Source: Rhodospirillaceae bacterium (GTDB lineage Bacteria > Pseudomonadota > Alphaproteobacteria > Reyranellales > Reyranellaceae). From it: a stretch of DNA of 64,000 bases. Position 1 is the stretch's first letter. The number at the start of each line of letters is the position of its first letter. Positions 16,450 through 24,525 of this stretch are shown piece by piece. The DNA is taken from NCBI GenBank assembly GCA_009772935.1, contig WOUR01000011.1, positions 48,285-112,284 on the forward strand. Reading direction: 5' to 3'. Under the pieces are notes generated by a model, which was not told the origin of the DNA, made no database searches, and saw only the letters and a list, made by a program, of their open reading frames with translations. The position numbers and the translations under genes are program-made.

Positions 16450-17292
16450 TCAGTCGCCGCCGTTTCCGCCGACGACGTAGACGGTGAGCTTCTCGGGCAA
16501 TTTGTCGTGCGAGACCTCGATGGTGCGCCGGTCGGGCCAGATGAAGACCGCGTCCTGCTCCGCCATCAGCTCCTCGAAGCGCGCGACCTGGCCGCGCCCC
16601 CAATAGTGCATCGGCAGCACGATGCGCGGCTGGATCTGGCGGATGACCTCGACCATCACCGGCAGGCCGACCGTATAGGCGCCGTCGATCGGCACCATCA
16701 GCACGTCGATGCGGCCGAGCTCGTCGAGATGGTCCTTGGTCAGCCGGTGGTGCAGGTGGCCGAGATGGGCGATGCAGAGATCGCCGATGGTGAAGGTGAA
16801 GATCGAGTTGCCGTTGATGCGGGCCGAGCCGCCGCCCCAGTCGCGCGCATTGGTCGGCAGGTTGGCGACCTTGAGATCCTTGAGCGAGACGTCGTGGCGC
16901 GCCTCGGTCTGGCCGGCTTCGCTCGGCCAGCCGCGCAGCACGTAGGTGATCCCCTCCTCGGGCGTGTCGGTGTAGTGCGTGGAATGCGCATTGTTCATCG
17001 TCACGATGTCGGGCTTGCGGCCGAAGCCGTTCAGCCCGTTGTAGTCGGTGATGGCGCGCACGCCCTGCGGCGTGTCGATCTCGAAGCTGGCATGGCCGAG
17101 GAAGGTGACGATGGCGCGGCTCGCCGTGTCTGCCGCCATCTGCGCCCCGTCGAGCGAGGCCATCTGCACGCCGCGGCCCTGCAGGGTGGGACCGAGTTCG
17201 ACCAGGTTCTTGGAACAGCGCGCCAGCGCCGGACCGGCCAGCAGGGCAAAGGCGGTGGCGCACAGGGCGAAGAGGGACAGACGAAGTGTCAT
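16450..17292 (-). CDS. Secreted metallo-beta-lactamase-fold protein (UlaG-like)
   Basis: A 280-residue protein starting at ATG 17292, chosen because GGAGG sits just upstream and the N-terminus is then a clean signal peptide (MTLRLSLFALCATAFALLAG, cleavage after PALA). A longer reading frame would add 29 residues without these signs. The fold is indicated by IVTFLGHASFEID, then NNAHSTHY, LCIAHLGHLHH, MVPIDGAYT and LPMHYWG. The usual H-x-H-x-D-H box is reduced to H-S-T-H without the D-H pair, so metal binding may differ. Periplasmic location is expected. It is divergent from imuA, sharing a 145-base promoter region with the LexA box. Confidence 0.75.
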   Translation of the reverse strand: MTLRLSLFALCATAFALLAGPALARCSKNLVELGPTLQGRGVQMASLDGAQMAADTASRAIVTFLGHASFEIDTPQGVRAITDYNGLNGFGRKPDIVTMNNAHSTHYTDTPEEGITYVLRGWPSEAGQTEARHDVSLKDLKVANLPTNARDWGGGSARINGNSIFTFTIGDLCIAHLGHLHHRLTKDHLDELGRIDVLMVPIDGAYTVGLPVMVEVIRQIQPRIVLPMHYWGRGQVARFEELMAEQDAVFIWPDRRTIEVSHDKLPEKLTVYVVGGNGGD

Positions 17293-17382
17293 GGAGCCTC
17301 CGGGACAGGATGGCAGCTTCTCTCCGGATGCACTCGATATGCCAGCCCTTAGTCCCGTTGACTCACGATTGTGAACCAACTA

Positions 17383-17397
17383 GAACAAAACACGAAC
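17383..17397 (+). promoter_or_regulatory. LexA (SOS) box upstream of imuA
   Basis: GAAC at 17383-17386, seven bases, GAAC at 17394-17397: an exact match to the alphaproteobacterial LexA consensus GAAC-N7-GAAC. A further GAAC at 17373 adds a second, imperfect half-site. It lies 40 bases before the imuA start, as expected for the SOS-regulated imuA-imuB-dnaE2 cassette. Confidence 0.85.
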
Positions 17398-17437
17398 ATT
17401 TAACCCACACCCCATCCACCAGATCGACGAGGGGGCG

Positions 17438-18277
17438 ATGCCGGTCATTTCCCCGAGTGCCTTTGCTTCTCCCCATCCAAGGATTGCCAACGATCCGGCG
17501 ACTTTGGTCCCTGCGGCCCTGCGGGAAAAAGTAAGGCGCCTGGAGAGGGCGAACAGTGTCGGGAGAAACGGCAAAACGGCTGCTGTTCCCCTTGGGATTG
17601 CGGCCATCGACGCGCTCCTGCCCGACGGCGGGTTGCTGACGGGTGCCCTGCACGAGATCGAGGCCGGCCCCGGGCCCTCCGGCCGCGTGGCCTCCCATGA
17701 CGGCGCCGCGCTCGGTTTCGCCGCCCATCTGCTGAGCCGCTTCGGGCCGGGCACGATCCTGTGGTGTCGCCGCCCGACCGGCCGCTTCGACGCCCCGCCC
17801 TATGCGTCCGCGCTCTCCTCCTGGTTCGATCCGGCACGCCTGCTGATGGTCACGGCCCATCGTGACGAGGATCTCTTCTGGGCGATGGAGGAAGGGCTGC
17901 GCTGCCCCGGCATCGCCGCCGTGCTGGGCGAGACGCGGGCGGTCGATCCCACGGCCGGTCGCCGCCTGTCCCTCGCCGCCGAGAAGAACGGCGTGCCCGC
18001 CCTGCTGCTACGCGCCCAGCCCGCGCCGCCGCAAAGCGTATGCGCGACCCGGTGGCGGATCGCCTCCGCGCCCTCCTGCTCGACGCCGGGTCTCAAGGAT
18101 GTCGGCGCCGCGCGCTGGCGCCTCGAACTGCGGCGCAACCGCTTCGGTACGCCGTCCGCCGCCGAAACACCGTCCTGGCTCCTGGAGTGGAACGATGAAA
18201 CGCATTGTCTCGCTGTGGTTCCCCAAGCTCTCCACGGATCGTCTGGCACGCACTTCGAAGAAAGACTGGTCGGATAG
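17438..18277 (+). CDS. imuA: ImuA, RecA-like accessory factor of the SOS mutasome
   Basis: A 279-residue protein. ImuA proteins act with ImuB and DnaE2 in damage-induced mutagenic DNA synthesis. The RecA/SulA-like region is visible as VPLGIAAIDALLPDGGLLTGALHEIEAG (about 51-78), then FAAHLLSRFGPGTILWCRR and ARLLMVTAHRDEDLFWAMEEGLR. The Walker A lysine of RecA is absent, as in known ImuA. The ATG follows the LexA box by 40 bases. The 3' end overlaps imuB by 83 bases in another frame. Confidence 0.88.
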   Translation: MPVISPSAFASPHPRIANDPATLVPAALREKVRRLERANSVGRNGKTAAVPLGIAAIDALLPDGGLLTGALHEIEAGPGPSGRVASHDGAALGFAAHLLSRFGPGTILWCRRPTGRFDAPPYASALSSWFDPARLLMVTAHRDEDLFWAMEEGLRCPGIAAVLGETRAVDPTAGRRLSLAAEKNGVPALLLRAQPAPPQSVCATRWRIASAPSCSTPGLKDVGAARWRLELRRNRFGTPSAAETPSWLLEWNDETHCLAVVPQALHGSSGTHFEERLVG

Positions 18278-19844
18278 GGCCGCCGCCACCGTCGTGTGGC
18301 ACGACGGCTGCCCGCGCCTCGCCGCCGTCAATCCGCATGCCCGGGCCGCCGGCCTGCGCCCGCGCATGCGGCTGGCCGATGCGCGTGCCCTGCTGCCCGA
18401 CATCGTCACGGTCGCGGGCGAGCCACAGGCCGACCTTCGCCTGATCGAAGCGATCGCGGGCTGGTGCGATCGCTACACGCCCTGGGTCGCCGTCGACGCG
18501 ATGGGCGGAGCCCTCGCCGATGACATCGAACGGGCCTGCAGTACCGGCGGCTTCGGCGGCGATGCCGGCCTGCTGCTCGACGTAACGGGCTGCACGCATC
18601 TTTTTGGCGAGGGCGAGGCCGGCGAACGGGCGCTGCTGGCCGACCTGGTCACGCGCCTGGCCCGCCGCGACCTTTCCTGTCGCGCCGCGATGGCCGACAC
18701 GGCGGGCGCTGCCTGGGCACTGGCGCGCTTCGCCGAGCGCCATGCCGATCTCTTCTGCCCGTCGCACGGCCAGCGCGATGCGCTCGGCTCATTGCCGGTC
18801 GAAGGACTGCGTCTCGACGCGCCGATCCTCGACACCCTCCTGAAGCTCGGCCTGCGCCACATCGGCGATCTCTATCCTATCCCGCGCGCGCCCCTCGCCC
18901 GCCGCTTCGGCGACCGGCTGCTCAATTGCCTCGACCAGGCGCTGGGTACGCTCGCCGAGCCGATCGAGCCACGCCGCATCCCGCCCGCCTTCCGCACGCG
19001 CCTCGCCTTCGCCGAGCCGATCGGCCGGGCCGAGGACATCGCCGCCGCGACCAGCCGCCTGCTGGCAGCACTTTGTCGCCAGTTCGAACAGGCAGGCGTC
19101 GGCGCGCGCCAGCTCGAGATCGCGCTCTATCGCGTCGACGGATCGGTCGACCGCACCTCGATCGGCACCAGCCGGCCCAACCGCGACAACCCGAAGCTGA
19201 TGAAGCTGTTCGAGGAGAGGCTGGGCGAGCTCGATCCCGGCTTCGGCGTCGAGCTGATGATCCTGGCCGCCCCCGAGGTCGAAGCCTGGAGCGGCACGCA
19301 GGATGTGCTGCCCGACCAGAACGCGCCCGGCATCGCCTCGGGTGGCGACGGCACGATCGATCTCGCCGACCGGCTGGCGCTGCGGCTGGGCTCGGAAAAT
19401 GTCGTACGGCTGCTGTCGCGCGACAGCCATCTGCCCGAACGCGTGCAGGTCGCTGCGGCTGTTTCATCGAAGCCCGCCGCGGCAGGCGCCTGGCGCCGCG
19501 TCGCGAGCCTCAAGGGCGCACGGCCGACGCGCCTGCTGCAGCGGCCCGAGCCCGTCGAGGTCACCGCCTTCGTGCCCGACGATCCGCCCTCGGTCTTCCA
19601 CTGGCGGCGACACGCCCATCGCATCGTGCGCGCCGACGGCCCGGAACGCATCGCCAATGAATGGTGGCGGCCGCGGTCCGACGGCACTCATCCGCCGGCC
19701 GGCACCCTGCCGCCGGTGCGCGATTACTACCGCGTCGAGGACGACGATGGCGGCCGCTTCTGGCTGTTCCGCGACGGGCCTTACCAGCTCGCCGCCAACG
19801 GCCAGCCGACCGCCCGCTGGTTCCTCCACGGTTTCTGCGCCTGA
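18195..19844 (+). CDS. imuB: ImuB, inactive Y-family polymerase homologue of the mutasome
   Basis: A 549-residue protein starting at ATG 18195 within the 3' end of imuA; the much longer frame from 17862 runs through imuA and is rejected. ImuB is a DinB-like scaffold that contacts the sliding clamp and DnaE2. The N-terminus reads KRIVSLWFPKLSTDRL where active Y-family polymerases have the D-x-D metal site, so catalytic acids are missing, as is normal for ImuB. GLLLDVTGCTHLFGEGEAG and the helix-hairpin-helix-like ILDTLLKLGLRHIGDLYPIPRAPLARRFG follow. The C-terminal domain (from about 440) ends in RDYYRVEDDDGGRFWLF. Confidence 0.88.
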   Translation: MKRIVSLWFPKLSTDRLARTSKKDWSDRAAATVVWHDGCPRLAAVNPHARAAGLRPRMRLADARALLPDIVTVAGEPQADLRLIEAIAGWCDRYTPWVAVDAMGGALADDIERACSTGGFGGDAGLLLDVTGCTHLFGEGEAGERALLADLVTRLARRDLSCRAAMADTAGAAWALARFAERHADLFCPSHGQRDALGSLPVEGLRLDAPILDTLLKLGLRHIGDLYPIPRAPLARRFGDRLLNCLDQALGTLAEPIEPRRIPPAFRTRLAFAEPIGRAEDIAAATSRLLAALCRQFEQAGVGARQLEIALYRVDGSVDRTSIGTSRPNRDNPKLMKLFEERLGELDPGFGVELMILAAPEVEAWSGTQDVLPDQNAPGIASGGDGTIDLADRLALRLGSENVVRLLSRDSHLPERVQVAAAVSSKPAAAGAWRRVASLKGARPTRLLQRPEPVEVTAFVPDDPPSVFHWRRHAHRIVRADGPERIANEWWRPRSDGTHPPAGTLPPVRDYYRVEDDDGGRFWLFRDGPYQLAANGQPTARWFLHGFCA

Positions 19845-19857
19845 AGGGGAGAGGAAA

Positions 19858-20103
19858 ATGGAGACGGCAACAGCAACGACCAGACGGGGCACCACGCTCA
19901 CCATCCGCGGCCTCGATGTCGCGATCATCGAACGGCTGAAGATCCACGCGCGCGCCAGGGGCCGTTCGCTCGAGGCCGACCTGCGCGACCTGCTGACCTA
20001 CGCGTCGGGCCAGCCACTGGTGCTCGATCCGCTGGAAGAGGCCGACCGCATCGCCGCCATGACACCGCGGCCGCCTCTCGCTCAAATGGGAGGCGGCACG
20101 TGA
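19858..20103 (+). CDS. FitA/VapB-type ribbon-helix-helix antitoxin
   Basis: An 81-residue protein starting at ATG 19858 with GGAGAGGA just upstream, 13 bases after the imuB stop. The segment TLTIRGLDVAIIERLKIHARARGRS (about 12-36) followed by LEADLRDLL is the FitA-like ribbon-helix-helix DNA-binding fold. The C-terminal tail (residues 50-81) would be the toxin-wrapping part. It overlaps the toxin gene by GTGA, the classical antitoxin-toxin order. It lies inside the imuA-imuB-dnaE2 operon, so its transcription probably follows the SOS response. Confidence 0.82.
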   Translation: METATATTRRGTTLTIRGLDVAIIERLKIHARARGRSLEADLRDLLTYASGQPLVLDPLEEADRIAAMTPRPPLAQMGGGT

Positions 20104-20540
20104 TCGTCGTCGTCGATCCCGGCGTCGCCATCAAATGGTTCGTCGAGGAGCCCTTGCGGCCGCAGGCGCGCGCATTGCTGGCCAACCGGCACGAGATGAT
20201 CGCGCCCGACATCCTGATCGCCGGCGTCGCCGAGCTGGCCTGGCAGAAGGCGACACGTGGCGAGATCACGGCCGAACAGGCCGAGCCGATCGTGCGCAAC
20301 ATCGCGCTGCCCTCGTTCATCTCGGCCTTCGTCGAATCGCCGCAACTGCGTAACCGCGCGCTGGCCATCGCCCTGCAGTGCGGCCGGCCGGTGCACGAAT
20401 GCTTCTACGCCGCCTGCGCCGAGTCCGCCCAGGCGCCGCTGGTCAGCGCCGACGAGGAATTCCTGCGGGCGCTGAAGAGCGAAGGCATTCCGGTGCGGGG
20501 TATCCCGCTCGCCCGGGCGGACGAACTCGTCGAACGCTGA
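20100..20540 (+). CDS. PIN-domain toxin (VapC/FitB-type ribonuclease)
   Basis: A 146-residue PIN-domain protein with a GTG start overlapping the antitoxin stop. Acidic active-site residues are visible: D6 in VVVDPGVAIKWF, a glutamate in AELAWQKA (about 46), a third acid in VHECFYAACAE (about 100; glutamate where aspartate is usual) and D in PLVSADEEFL (about 118). The family cleaves RNA, often tRNA. The dnaE2 start follows its stop by four bases, so the toxin is translated within the mutasome operon. Confidence 0.85.
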   Translation: MIVVVDPGVAIKWFVEEPLRPQARALLANRHEMIAPDILIAGVAELAWQKATRGEITAEQAEPIVRNIALPSFISAFVESPQLRNRALAIALQCGRPVHECFYAACAESAQAPLVSADEEFLRALKSEGIPVRGIPLARADELVER

Positions 20541-20544
20541 TGCC

Positions 20545-23500
20545 ATGGACTACGCCGAGCTCCAGGTCACGACCAACTACAGCTTCCTGCGCGGTGGCTC
20601 GCACCCGCAGGAACTGGTCGAACGGGCGATCGAGCTCGGCCATACCGCCATCGGCATCACCGACCGCAACACGCTGGCCGGCGTCGTGCGCGCCTACGCG
20701 GCCTCGCGCGACGAGAAGCATCCGAAGGCCTCCGGGAAGGACAGGATCAAGCTGCTGGTCGGCAGCCGTCTCGAAACGCGCGACGGCTGTTCGCTGCTTG
20801 CCTATCCGACGGATCTCGACGCCTACAAGCGCCTGTCGCGCCTGTTGACCCTGGGCAACCGGCGCACCGGGAAAGGCCAGTGCGACATCGGTTTCGAGGA
20901 CCTGGCCGAATATGCCGAAGGCTTGCTCGCCATCGTGCTGCCCCCTCGCAATCCCGAAGACCCGGCCTTCCGCGAGCGGCTGCGTGCCCTGGCCGGACTG
21001 TTCGGCGACCGCTGCTACCTCGCGGGCACGATGCTGTTCCGGGGTGACGATGCGCGACGCCTGGCCCGGCTCGACGATCTCGCCACCGGGATGGGGGTGA
21101 AGTTCGTCGCCACCAACGACGTGCATTATCATGCCCCCGAGCGGCGGGCGCTGCAGGATGTCGTGACGGCGATCCGCCTGGGCTGCACCGTCGAGGAGCT
21201 TGGCTTCCGGCGCTTCGCCAGCGCCGAACGCCATCTCAAGGACCCTGCGGAGATGGCGCGCCTGTTTCGCCGCCACCCCCATGCCATCGCGCATACCCAG
21301 GAGATCGTGAAGCGCTGCGGCTTCTCGCTGCGGCAACTCACCTACCAGTATCCGGTCGTCTACGAGGGCGGCGAGTCCCCCATGGACAAGCTCATCCGCC
21401 TGACATGGGAGGGTGCGAAGTGGCGATATCCGGAAGGCGTTCCGGACAAGGTGGCCGGCACGATCCGCCGCGAGTTCGCGCTGATCGACCACAAGGGAAT
21501 CGCACCTTATTTCCTGACGGTGCATGAGATCGTGAAGGAGGCGCGCGATCGCGGCATCCTTTGCCAGGGCCGCGGCTCTGCGGCCAATTCCGCCGTCTGC
21601 TATTGCCTGGGCATCACCTCGGTGAACCCCAACGAGACGGAAGTGCTGTTCGAGCGCTTTCTGTCCAACTCGCGCAATGAGCCGCCCGACATCGACGTCG
21701 ACTTCGAGCATGAGAGGCGCGAAGAGATCATTCAGTGGCTCTACGAGACGAAGAGCCGCAACCGCGCCGCCCTGGCGGCCACGGTGATCTCCTTCCGGAG
21801 CCGCAGTGCCATCCGCGAGGTCGGCAAGGCCCTGGGCCTCTCACCCGACACCGTGGGCGTGATGGCCGACACGGTGTGGGGCATGGGGTCGGGCGGCGTG
21901 AAGGTCGACCATGTGCGGGAGGCAGGTCTCGACCCGATGGATCCGCGCATCATGCTGGCGCTCGAACTGTCGTCGGCGCTGTGCGGCTTCCCGCGCCACC
22001 TCTCCCAGCATGTCGGCGGCTTCGTGCTGACCGAGGGCCGCCTCGACGAGCTTATGCCCATCCAGAACGCGGCGATGGAGGATCGCACCGTCGTCGAATG
22101 GGACAAGGACGACCTCGACGTACTGGAGATCTACAAGGTCGACGTGCTGGCGCTCGGCATGCTGACGGCGCTGCGCAAGAGCTTTGCCCTGATCGAGAGA
22201 CATTTCGGAGAGACGCTGTCGCTCGCCATGCGGCCGACCGACGAGAACGTCTACGAGATGCTGTGTCGCGCCGATTCGGTCGGCGTCTTCCAGGTCGAGA
22301 GCCGGGCGCAGATGTCGATGCTGCCGCGGCTGCAGCCCAGGGAATATTACGATCTCGTCGTCCAGGTCGCGATCGTGCGGCCGGGCCCCATCCAGGGCGG
22401 GATGGTGCATCCCTATCTGAAGAACCGCGCCAATCCCCACGCCGTCATTTATCCCAAGGACGAACTCAAGGCGGTCCTCGGGAGGACGCTGGGCGTTCCC
22501 CTGTTTCAGGAACAGGCGATGCAGATCGCCATCGTGGGCGCTGGATTCTCGCCCGAAAAGGCCGACGAACTGCGCCGCGCCATGGCGACGTTCCGCCACA
22601 ACGGCACCATCCACAAGTTCAAGACTCCCTTCATCGAGGGCATGGTGGAAAAGAAATACGACCGCGACTTCGCCGAACGCTGTTTCAGGCAGATCGAAGG
22701 TTTCGGCGAGTACGGTTTCCCCGAGAGCCATGCCGCAAGCTTCGCGATCCTGGTCTACGCCTCGTCCTACGTGAAGCACTACTACCCTGAAGTCTTCGCC
22801 GCGGCCCTGCTCAACTCCCAGCCGATGGGCTTCTACGCGCCGGCCCAGCTGGTGCGCGATGCGAAGGAGCACGGCGTCGAAGTGCGGCCCCCCGACATCA
22901 ATGCCAGCGACTGGGATTGCGTCCTGGAGCCGGGGCGGAACAATCGCTGCGCGCTGCGTCTCGGCCTGCGCCAGGTCACAGGACTATCCGAGGAGGCGGC
23001 CAGGCAGATGGTCGCGCGCCGGGGCGACAGGCCCTATCGCGATCCTTCCGACCTGTGGCGGCGCAGCGGCCTCAGCAGGAAGCAGATCGCGGCGCTGGCC
23101 CGTGCCGATGCCTTCGCGTCCCTCGGCCTCACGCGACGCGACGTATTGTGGGCGGTGCGCGGCTTCTCGGATGGACAACTGCCGTTGCTCGATACGGAGG
23201 CGGGAGCGTGCGACTTCGAGCCCGCCGTCGCCCTTCCTGCCCTGACGCTCGGCGAACAGGTGGTCGACGATTACAGCAGCTTCTCGATGTCGTTGCGATC
23301 GCATCCGCTGGAGCTGTTGCGGGCAACTCTCGCGCAGCGCGGCATGTCCAGCACCGAAGCGCTGAAGAACTCGAAGAACGGCCAGCTCCTGACCCTGGCA
23401 GGTCTCGTGCTGGTGCGCCAGCGACCGGGCACGGCTTCGGGCGTGGTGTTCGTCACGCTCGAAGATGAGTTCGGCATCGCCAACCTCGTGGTCTGGCCCA

Positions 23501-23865
23501 AGGTATTCGACGCCCATCGCCGCATCGTCATGGGGGCCCGGCTGATGGGCGTGCGCGGTCGCATCCAGTGCCAGGGCGAGGATGACTACAAGGTGATCCA
23601 CCTCGTCGCCGAGGAGGTATGGGATCTCTCGGCCGAACTGGATTCCATCTCCGAACTCGACCTGTTCCACCTGACCAACGGGCGTGGCGACGGGGTTCGC
23701 AGCGATCCCGGTGACCGGCGTGTGAAGGTCGCAGAAGCCAACGCCACACGTCACCGGTCGAGTCGGCATGTCCCCGAAAAGCCGGCCGGCCAGCCGAAAT
23801 ACGATCGAAACCGCATCGTCCTCGACCGCCCCAAAATCCGCATCCAGAGCCGGGACTTCCACTGA
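20545..23865 (+). CDS. dnaE2: Error-prone DNA polymerase DnaE2 (ImuC)
   Basis: A 1106-residue C-family polymerase that performs mutagenic lesion bypass with ImuA and ImuB. The N-terminal PHP-like domain begins YAELQVTTNYSFLRGGSHPQELV. The polymerase active site is PDIDVDFEHERREEII near residues 381-396, with the conserved GRGSAANSAVCYCLGIT just before it. FPRHLSQHVGGFVL, EKADELRRAMATFR and GFGEYGFPESHAASFA are typical DnaE2 core segments. An OB-fold follows (LTLAGLVLVRQRPGTASGVVF, about 949-969), and it ends in RIQSRDFH. The start at ATG 20545 lies four bases after the toxin stop. Confidence 0.93.
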   Translation: MDYAELQVTTNYSFLRGGSHPQELVERAIELGHTAIGITDRNTLAGVVRAYAASRDEKHPKASGKDRIKLLVGSRLETRDGCSLLAYPTDLDAYKRLSRLLTLGNRRTGKGQCDIGFEDLAEYAEGLLAIVLPPRNPEDPAFRERLRALAGLFGDRCYLAGTMLFRGDDARRLARLDDLATGMGVKFVATNDVHYHAPERRALQDVVTAIRLGCTVEELGFRRFASAERHLKDPAEMARLFRRHPHAIAHTQEIVKRCGFSLRQLTYQYPVVYEGGESPMDKLIRLTWEGAKWRYPEGVPDKVAGTIRREFALIDHKGIAPYFLTVHEIVKEARDRGILCQGRGSAANSAVCYCLGITSVNPNETEVLFERFLSNSRNEPPDIDVDFEHERREEIIQWLYETKSRNRAALAATVISFRSRSAIREVGKALGLSPDTVGVMADTVWGMGSGGVKVDHVREAGLDPMDPRIMLALELSSALCGFPRHLSQHVGGFVLTEGRLDELMPIQNAAMEDRTVVEWDKDDLDVLEIYKVDVLALGMLTALRKSFALIERHFGETLSLAMRPTDENVYEMLCRADSVGVFQVESRAQMSMLPRLQPREYYDLVVQVAIVRPGPIQGGMVHPYLKNRANPHAVIYPKDELKAVLGRTLGVPLFQEQAMQIAIVGAGFSPEKADELRRAMATFRHNGTIHKFKTPFIEGMVEKKYDRDFAERCFRQIEGFGEYGFPESHAASFAILVYASSYVKHYYPEVFAAALLNSQPMGFYAPAQLVRDAKEHGVEVRPPDINASDWDCVLEPGRNNRCALRLGLRQVTGLSEEAARQMVARRGDRPYRDPSDLWRRSGLSRKQIAALARADAFASLGLTRRDVLWAVRGFSDGQLPLLDTEAGACDFEPAVALPALTLGEQVVDDYSSFSMSLRSHPLELLRATLAQRGMSSTEALKNSKNGQLLTLAGLVLVRQRPGTASGVVFVTLEDEFGIANLVVWPKVFDAHRRIVMGARLMGVRGRIQCQGEDDYKVIHLVAEEVWDLSAELDSISELDLFHLTNGRGDGVRSDPGDRRVKVAEANATRHRSSRHVPEKPAGQPKYDRNRIVLDRPKIRIQSRDFH

Positions 23866-23943
23866 ATCTCTCTCGGCTCCTTGACGGCCGGCGCAAAAGA
23901 GACACATGTTTAAAACACGTGTACTTTTGACTGGAATGGAACA

Positions 23944-24216
23944 ATGAGGCGACTCCATTACGATCCATCGGCACGGAAGCGGACAGTCAGCCTCACTCTG
24001 AATGGCGACCTCTACGCCAAGGCCAAGGCCCAGGGCATCAATGCGTCGCAGGTGGCCGAGGCGGCATTGGCGGAGGCACTGGCCGTGCGCATCTCCGAAA
24101 AGGTCAGAGCAGAGATCAGCCAGGATCTCGGCGCCTATAACGCCTACGTCGAAAAGCACGGCTCTCCGGCCGAGATGTTGCGGGAACATCTTGCCGATCG
24201 TGACGATGCAGCTTGA
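23944..24216 (+). CDS. ccdA: CcdA-family antitoxin
   Basis: A 90-residue protein. The N-terminal half SARKRTVSLTLNGDLYAKAKAQGINASQVAEAALAEAL (split here at residues 9-46) is the ribbon-helix-helix DNA-binding part, and the C-terminal AYNAYVEKHGSPAEMLREHL is the CcdB-binding tail, a good match to CcdA. It starts 78 bases after the dnaE2 stop, and it overlaps ccdB by 11 bases. The intergenic sequence before it (acatgtttaaaacacgtgt) contains a palindromic stretch that could be its own operator, so it is not necessarily part of the SOS operon. Confidence 0.88.
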   Translation: MRRLHYDPSARKRTVSLTLNGDLYAKAKAQGINASQVAEAALAEALAVRISEKVRAEISQDLGAYNAYVEKHGSPAEMLREHLADRDDAA

Positions 24217-24517
24217 GGTCTTTCCCAATCCGCTCGTGCGAGCCCGCCGGGCGTACCCCTACGTTGCTGTTCTTCAAGCCGATATCGCAGCACTTGGCCG
24301 CGAACGCATCATTGCCTTCCTGGCCCCACGGGCCGAAATCGGTCCGATCGGCGGTCGGCTGATGCCCGTTGTCGAGGTCGGTGGCCGGGAATTCGTTCTG
24401 CTCATGCCCTCTCTCACGAATGTGCCGGTGACGGAACTGCGCCGTTCGGTGGGAAGTCTCGGGGCATTTCGCGACAGGATCGTCGACGCCATCGATTGGA
24501 CGTTCCTGGGCATCTGA
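24206..24517 (+). CDS. ccdB: CcdB-family toxin (gyrase poison)
   Basis: A 103-residue protein starting at ATG 24206 inside the end of ccdA; a GTG two codons earlier is possible. It begins MQLEVFPNPLVRARRAYPYVAVLQAD and ends VDAIDWTFLGI, which align with the CcdB N-terminal strand region and its essential C-terminal helix (CcdB ends in W-G-I; here F-L-G-I, with the tryptophan four residues earlier). Known CcdB traps DNA gyrase as cleavage complexes. Lies immediately before the convergent Lhr-like helicase gene (8 bases). Confidence 0.87.
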   Translation: MQLEVFPNPLVRARRAYPYVAVLQADIAALGRERIIAFLAPRAEIGPIGGRLMPVVEVGGREFVLLMPSLTNVPVTELRRSVGSLGAFRDRIVDAIDWTFLGI

Positions 24518-24525
24518 CTGCCTGC

